Positions 5,470 through 8,791 of a stretch of DNA of 8,791 nt are shown one piece after another. Location: the NCBI GenBank assembly GCA_029934265.1, contig JAOZMN010000075.1, forward strand, positions 1,807 through 10,597, given 5' to 3'. Source of the stretch: Bacteroidales bacterium. Its GTDB lineage: Bacteria; Bacteroidota; Bacteroidia; Bacteroidales; JAADGE01. Under the pieces are notes generated by a model. That model searched no databases. It was not told where the DNA came from and worked only from the letters and a program-made list of their open reading frames with translations. How positions within the stretch are numbered: position 1 is the first letter of the stretch; each line of letters opens with the position of its first letter. A program made the translations under genes and the position numbers.

Positions 5470-7872
5470 ATGAAACGAAACATAAGAAAAGTAGCTGTAC
5501 TCGGTTCGGGAATAATGGGGTCGGGAATAGCCTGTCATTTTGCAAATATCGGACTTGAAGTATTATTGCTCGATATAATTCCGAAAGAACTTACAGATAA
5601 AGAAAAAGCAAAAGGATTGACGCTCAACGATAAGCAAGTAAGAAATCGAATTGTAAACGATTTTTTCAAAAAGACTATAAAATCCAAACCGGCACCATTA
5701 TATAAGAAGGAATTTTCAAAAAGAATAACTACAGGTAATTTTACAGATGACCTTAATAAAATTTTCGATTGCGATTGGGTTATAGAAGTAGTTATCGAAC
5801 GTTTGGATATTAAAAAGCAAGTTTTTGAACAAGTAGAAAAATATCGAAAAAAAGGCACATTAATTACTTCAAACACTTCCGGAATTTCCATAGAAGATAT
5901 GCTTGAAGGACGAAGCAACGATTTTAAAGAACATTTTTGCGGGACACATTTTTTCAATCCGGCAAGATATTTAAAATTGTTTGAAATTATAGCATCATCG
6001 AAAACGAAACCGGAAATTATAGAATTTCTCGAAGATTATGCCGGTCGTTTTCTTGGAAAGACAACAGTTATAGCAAAAAACACACCTGCATTTATCGCAA
6101 ACAGGATAGGTACATTTTCAATAATGCACCTTTTTAATAATGTCAAAAAATACGGACTCACAATTTCTGAAATCGACAAACTTACCGGAACGCTTATAGG
6201 ACGTGCCAAGTCTGCAACTTTCCGTACTGCTGATATTGTGGGCATAGATACGCTTATGCACGTTGCCGGCAATACTCAAAAAGCAACAAACGATGAAGAA
6301 AATACTTCTTTCGGAATGCCGGATTATATAAAGAAAATGCTCGAAAAAAATATGCTTGGTTCAAAAACCAAACAAGGCTTTTTCAAAAAATTAATTCAAG
6401 ACGGCAAAAAAAAGTTTCTTACAATAGATTTAGAAACTCTCGAATACAAAGAAGACCCCAAACCGAAATTTAAAATTTTCTCAAAAGCTAAAGATGTTGA
6501 AAATCTGAAAGACAGAATGAAAATTTTATTTTCCGATGAAGGAAAGGTCGGTCAATTTTATAAAGATTCCTTTTTTGCACTTTTTAGATATTCATCGAAC
6601 AGAATACCTGAAATAAGTGATGAATTATATAAAATAGATGCCGGAATGAACGCCGGTTTCGGTTGGAAACTCGGACCTTTTGAAACTTGGGACGCTCTCG
6701 GAGTTCAAAAAACGGTTTCTGAAATGGAAAAAGTAAATTTAAAACCTGCTGACTGGGTTTATGAAATGCTGAAATCCGGAGTAGAGTCATTTTATAAAGT
6801 AGAAGCCGGCACAAAAAAATATTATGATATTTCTTTAAAATCATATAAAGAAATTCCCGGTGCGGAAGGCAAAATTTCACTTGAAATCCTAAAACAAACA
6901 AATACAGTTTGGGAAAATGATGAGGCTTCGATAATCGACTTGAAAGATGGAGTTTTGAACGTGGAATTTCATTCTAAAATGAATGTAATAGGAGGGGGGA
7001 CAGTCGAGGCACTTACAAAAGCGGTAGAACTTGCCGAACAAGAATATAAAGCCCTTATAATTTCTAACGAAGCTGATAATTTTTCAGCAGGAGCCAATGT
7101 TGGTATGATTTTCATGCTTGCAGTAGAGCAGGAATTGGACGAGCTGGATTATGCCGTTCAAATGTTCCAAAAAACAATGATGCGTTTGCGATATTCCGCA
7201 ATTCCGGTTATCGCTGCACCGCACGGCTTAACGCTTGGCGGAGGTTGCGAGCTTTGTATGCACTCCGATAAAGTTATCGCAAATGCAGAAACTTATATGG
7301 GACTTGTAGAGTTCGGTGTGGGACTTATTCCGGGAGGCGGAGGCACTAAGGAATTTGCACTTCGGCTCGGCGATGAAATTAGAGACGGCGATGTCCGAAC
7401 TAACGCATTTTTGCAAAGATACCTTGCTATCGGGCAAGCAAAAGTTTCGACTTCCGCTTACGAAGCTTTCGACTTGGGATATTTGCGAAAAGGAACAGAT
7501 GAAGTTGTTGTAAGTAAAGATTTTCAACTTTCTTATGCAAAGGAAGTCGCATTGAATATGGTAAAAAAAGGATATTCGCAACCGGCAGCACGAAACGATA
7601 TTAAAGTTCTCGGAAAAGAAGTACATGGAATGTATCTTGTTGGTGCAGACTCTTTTACAGTAGGAAATTATATGTCGGAACATGACAAATTAATTGCCGA
7701 AAAACTTGGTTACGTTCTTGCCGGCGGTGATATTTCGCAAGCAATGACAGAAGTTTCAGAACAATATTTGCTCGACTTGGAAAGAAAAGCATTTATTGAA
7801 CTCTGTATGCAGAAAAAAACTCTTGAACGTATGCAAAGTTTAGTAACAAAAGGAAAAATTTTGAGAAATTAA
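5470..7872 (+). CDS. fadN: 3-hydroxyacyl-CoA dehydrogenase / enoyl-CoA hydratase fusion
   Basis: An 800-residue bifunctional beta-oxidation enzyme: hydration of 2-enoyl-CoA, then NAD-dependent oxidation of L-3-hydroxyacyl-CoA. The dehydrogenase comes first, as in Bacillus FadN and opposite to E. coli FadB. The Rossmann motif GSGIMG is at 12-17; the catalytic histidine motif HFFNP is at 160-164; NTPAFIANR is at 204-212. A second 3HCDH-type region covers about 340-450. The hydratase (crotonase) domain covers about 485-700. It has the oxyanion-hole segment NFSAGANVG (537-545), LTLGGGCEL with Glu 594, and VEFGVGLIPGGGG with Glu 614, so both crotonase glutamates are kept. Length matches the family (about 790-800). 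Start ATG 5470 gives the usual short lead before the Rossmann strand. The thiolase fadA begins at 8737, consistent with a fad locus, although a lipoprotein gene lies between. Confidence 0.94.
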   Translation: MKRNIRKVAVLGSGIMGSGIACHFANIGLEVLLLDIIPKELTDKEKAKGLTLNDKQVRNRIVNDFFKKTIKSKPAPLYKKEFSKRITTGNFTDDLNKIFDCDWVIEVVIERLDIKKQVFEQVEKYRKKGTLITSNTSGISIEDMLEGRSNDFKEHFCGTHFFNPARYLKLFEIIASSKTKPEIIEFLEDYAGRFLGKTTVIAKNTPAFIANRIGTFSIMHLFNNVKKYGLTISEIDKLTGTLIGRAKSATFRTADIVGIDTLMHVAGNTQKATNDEENTSFGMPDYIKKMLEKNMLGSKTKQGFFKKLIQDGKKKFLTIDLETLEYKEDPKPKFKIFSKAKDVENLKDRMKILFSDEGKVGQFYKDSFFALFRYSSNRIPEISDELYKIDAGMNAGFGWKLGPFETWDALGVQKTVSEMEKVNLKPADWVYEMLKSGVESFYKVEAGTKKYYDISLKSYKEIPGAEGKISLEILKQTNTVWENDEASIIDLKDGVLNVEFHSKMNVIGGGTVEALTKAVELAEQEYKALIISNEADNFSAGANVGMIFMLAVEQELDELDYAVQMFQKTMMRLRYSAIPVIAAPHGLTLGGGCELCMHSDKVIANAETYMGLVEFGVGLIPGGGGTKEFALRLGDEIRDGDVRTNAFLQRYLAIGQAKVSTSAYEAFDLGYLRKGTDEVVVSKDFQLSYAKEVALNMVKKGYSQPAARNDIKVLGKEVHGMYLVGADSFTVGNYMSEHDKLIAEKLGYVLAGGDISQAMTEVSEQYLLDLERKAFIELCMQKKTLERMQSLVTKGKILRN

Positions 7873-7925
7873 TTGTAAGATACTTTATTTGTAATTTAAG
7901 TACTAATACAAACTTAATATACCAA

Positions 7926-8366
7926 ATGCTTAATTTAAAACACATTTCAATATTAATATCTTTAAGTTTTCTTTTGCAAAGCTGTATAACTCAAATGCAC
8001 ACGGAAGATGTAAAGAAAAAATATCAGCCCGGATATGAATTTGCAGATTTTGAAGAAGTTGATACAAATTTGATTATCAAAAAAGAAGCAAAAATTAATA
8101 TTATTGAAGGAGTTTATTTGGGGGAAGTAAAAAAAAGCAGAAAGAATTATTACAATTTGCAATTTGACGGTTTACTCGAAGGGAAAAATCGTATTTTGGA
8201 TATGTATATTCCTACGGACGGAAATTCTTTTCCTTTTGTTTATGAAATTGAAAAAATAAAAAAAGGTAAACCTGCTTTTTTATCAATGGAATACTTTTGT
8301 TGTTTTGCAGATGCAAGTACAATTTCCTTTGACCTGTTTTATCCTTACGCAAGAGATACAGAGTAA
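7926..8366 (+). CDS. Lipoprotein, N-terminal part of a frame-split gene
   Basis: 146 codons. A lipoprotein signal peptide is clear: a hydrophobic run ISILISLSFLLQSC with lipobox LQSC and lipidated Cys 20, indicating membrane anchoring. The mature part is a small beta-rich domain (INIIEGVYLGEVKKS, YYNLQFDGLL, FPFVYEIEKI) with a Cys-Cys pair in YFCCFAD. I do not recognise a family. The frame stops at 8364-8366 just where another frame (8363-8704) begins to read as continuous protein, so this is probably the first half of a gene of about 259 codons. It begins 53 bp after fadN and is likely co-transcribed with it. Whether the truncated form is made and stable is unknown. Confidence 0.7.
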   Translation: MLNLKHISILISLSFLLQSCITQMHTEDVKKKYQPGYEFADFEEVDTNLIIKKEAKINIIEGVYLGEVKKSRKNYYNLQFDGLLEGKNRILDMYIPTDGNSFPFVYEIEKIKKGKPAFLSMEYFCCFADASTISFDLFYPYARDTE

Positions 8367-8704
8367 GTCCTGATATTTTTTTTGATTACATAGAACGAGA
8401 TAAAGCTCAAATACCAGATACAACATTTTTAATAGGTTTGGATTATTCCGATATACGTTCTATAAAATCACAAATAATAACAGATATTTATATTAAAAAT
8501 AATACCGGAATTTATACAAAAAAGCAGTTTAGAGCAGAAAAAAGCGAAGCATACGACAATTTTAAATTAAAATATATAAACAGAAAAAAATCGAAACATT
8601 TTTGGGCAAAAGCCGCCTACGCATATACAATACCGGCGGATATTGTAACATCACCGTTTCAATTATTGGGATTTTTGCATATAATTATTTTCGGATTATG
8701 GTAA
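8363..8704 (+). pseudogene. C-terminal part of the split lipoprotein gene
   Basis: The frame is open from 8333 to 8704 and contains no ATG anywhere, so it is unlikely to be an independent gene; a TTG at 8438 is the only start-like codon noted. Its translation has protein character from the point where the upstream frame ends: SPDIFFDYIERDKAQIPD, then LDYSDIRSIKSQ, and a C-terminal segment IPADIVTSPFQLLGFLHIII ending in FGLW. Moving from the upstream frame to this one needs a single missing base, best placed near 8363-8366 (GAG TAA GTC to GAG NTA AGT). The tail may lie in or at the membrane. Either a real one-base deletion has broken the gene or the base is a sequencing error. Confidence 0.6.
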
Positions 8705-8736
8705 ATTCACAACTTCACAATTTCAAATCTTAAAAT

Positions 8737-8791
8737 ATGGAAGCATATATAATAAAAGGTTATCGTTCGGCGATAGCAAAAGCACCAAGAG
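8737..8791 (+). CDS. fadA: Acetyl-CoA acyltransferase (thiolase), 5' end only
   Basis: Only 18 codons fall in the window: MEAYIIKGYRSAIAKAPR. This is the N-terminus of Bacteroidota/Bacillus-type beta-oxidation thiolases, which begin M-x-A-Y-I-x-x-G-Y-R-T-A-x-G-K-A-P-R. The thiolase carries out the last step of each beta-oxidation cycle, splitting 3-ketoacyl-CoA with CoA. It starts 32 bp after the lipoprotein fragment and follows fadN on the same strand, as expected for a fadN-fadA unit. The active-site Cys and His lie beyond the window, so the exact subtype cannot be judged. Confidence 0.83.
   Translation, partial: MEAYIIKGYRSAIAKAPR

Noticed and set aside
5535..5957. Open frame of 140 codons on the - strand inside fadN
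   Set aside because: It is antisense to the conserved Rossmann domain and has no recognisable protein motifs.
7228..7683. Open frame of 151 codons on the - strand inside fadN
   Set aside because: It lies fully within the conserved hydratase domain of fadN; its Cys/Ser/Phe-rich translation is typical of an antisense shadow.
8333..8366. Programmed -1 frameshift linking the two lipoprotein halves
   Set aside because: The overlap holds no standard slippery heptamer and no clear downstream stem; a one-base deletion or sequence error explains it more simply.

Overview
This AT-rich window (roughly one third G+C by eye) has the look of a Bacteroidota chromosome. Coding is dense and all on the + strand. 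There are no clear Shine-Dalgarno sequences, one TAnnTTTG-type -7 box, a Bacteroidota-style fumarate reductase/succinate dehydrogenase iron-sulfur protein, a short-form PGI and a FadN-type beta-oxidation fusion. I cannot place it below phylum.

Layout. (1) 1-1396: the 3' part of an ABC/SMC-like ATPase gene, overlapping an HNH-type nuclease gene by 17 bp. This two-gene arrangement is that of Septu (PtuA-PtuB) anti-phage systems and of the ATPase-HNH effector pair of some retrons; whatever lies upstream is outside the window. (2) 1416-2174: sdhB/frdB, complete with all 11 cluster cysteines but without sdhC and sdhA directly in front. Its start is 19 bp after the nuclease gene, and it is followed by a strong intrinsic terminator. 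(3) 2297-2423: a long hairpin-forming inverted repeat whose three non-Watson-Crick positions in the outer stem are all G-U on the + strand, 15 nt before pgi (2439-3740). (4) 3822-4859: a secreted protein with two thioredoxin-like domains, one with CxxC and one that has lost its first cysteine. (5) 4860-5469: the only long non-coding stretch, with a 15-bp inverted repeat pair, a possible promoter and the remains of a small decayed ORF. (6) 5470 to the end: a fatty-acid beta-oxidation locus. It holds fadN (3-hydroxyacyl-CoA dehydrogenase plus enoyl-CoA hydratase in one chain), a lipoprotein gene broken into two frames, and the first 18 codons of the thiolase fadA.

How the genes fit. SdhB, PGI and FadN/FadA are central-metabolism enzymes (respiration/TCA, glycolysis, fatty-acid breakdown). 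The ATPase-HNH pair is accessory and looks inserted in front of sdhB. The lipoprotein between fadN and fadA is also accessory. The most interesting material is the defence-like pair abutting sdhB, the RNA-like hairpin before pgi, and the frame-split lipoprotein. I see no tRNA, rRNA, CRISPR array or transposase.
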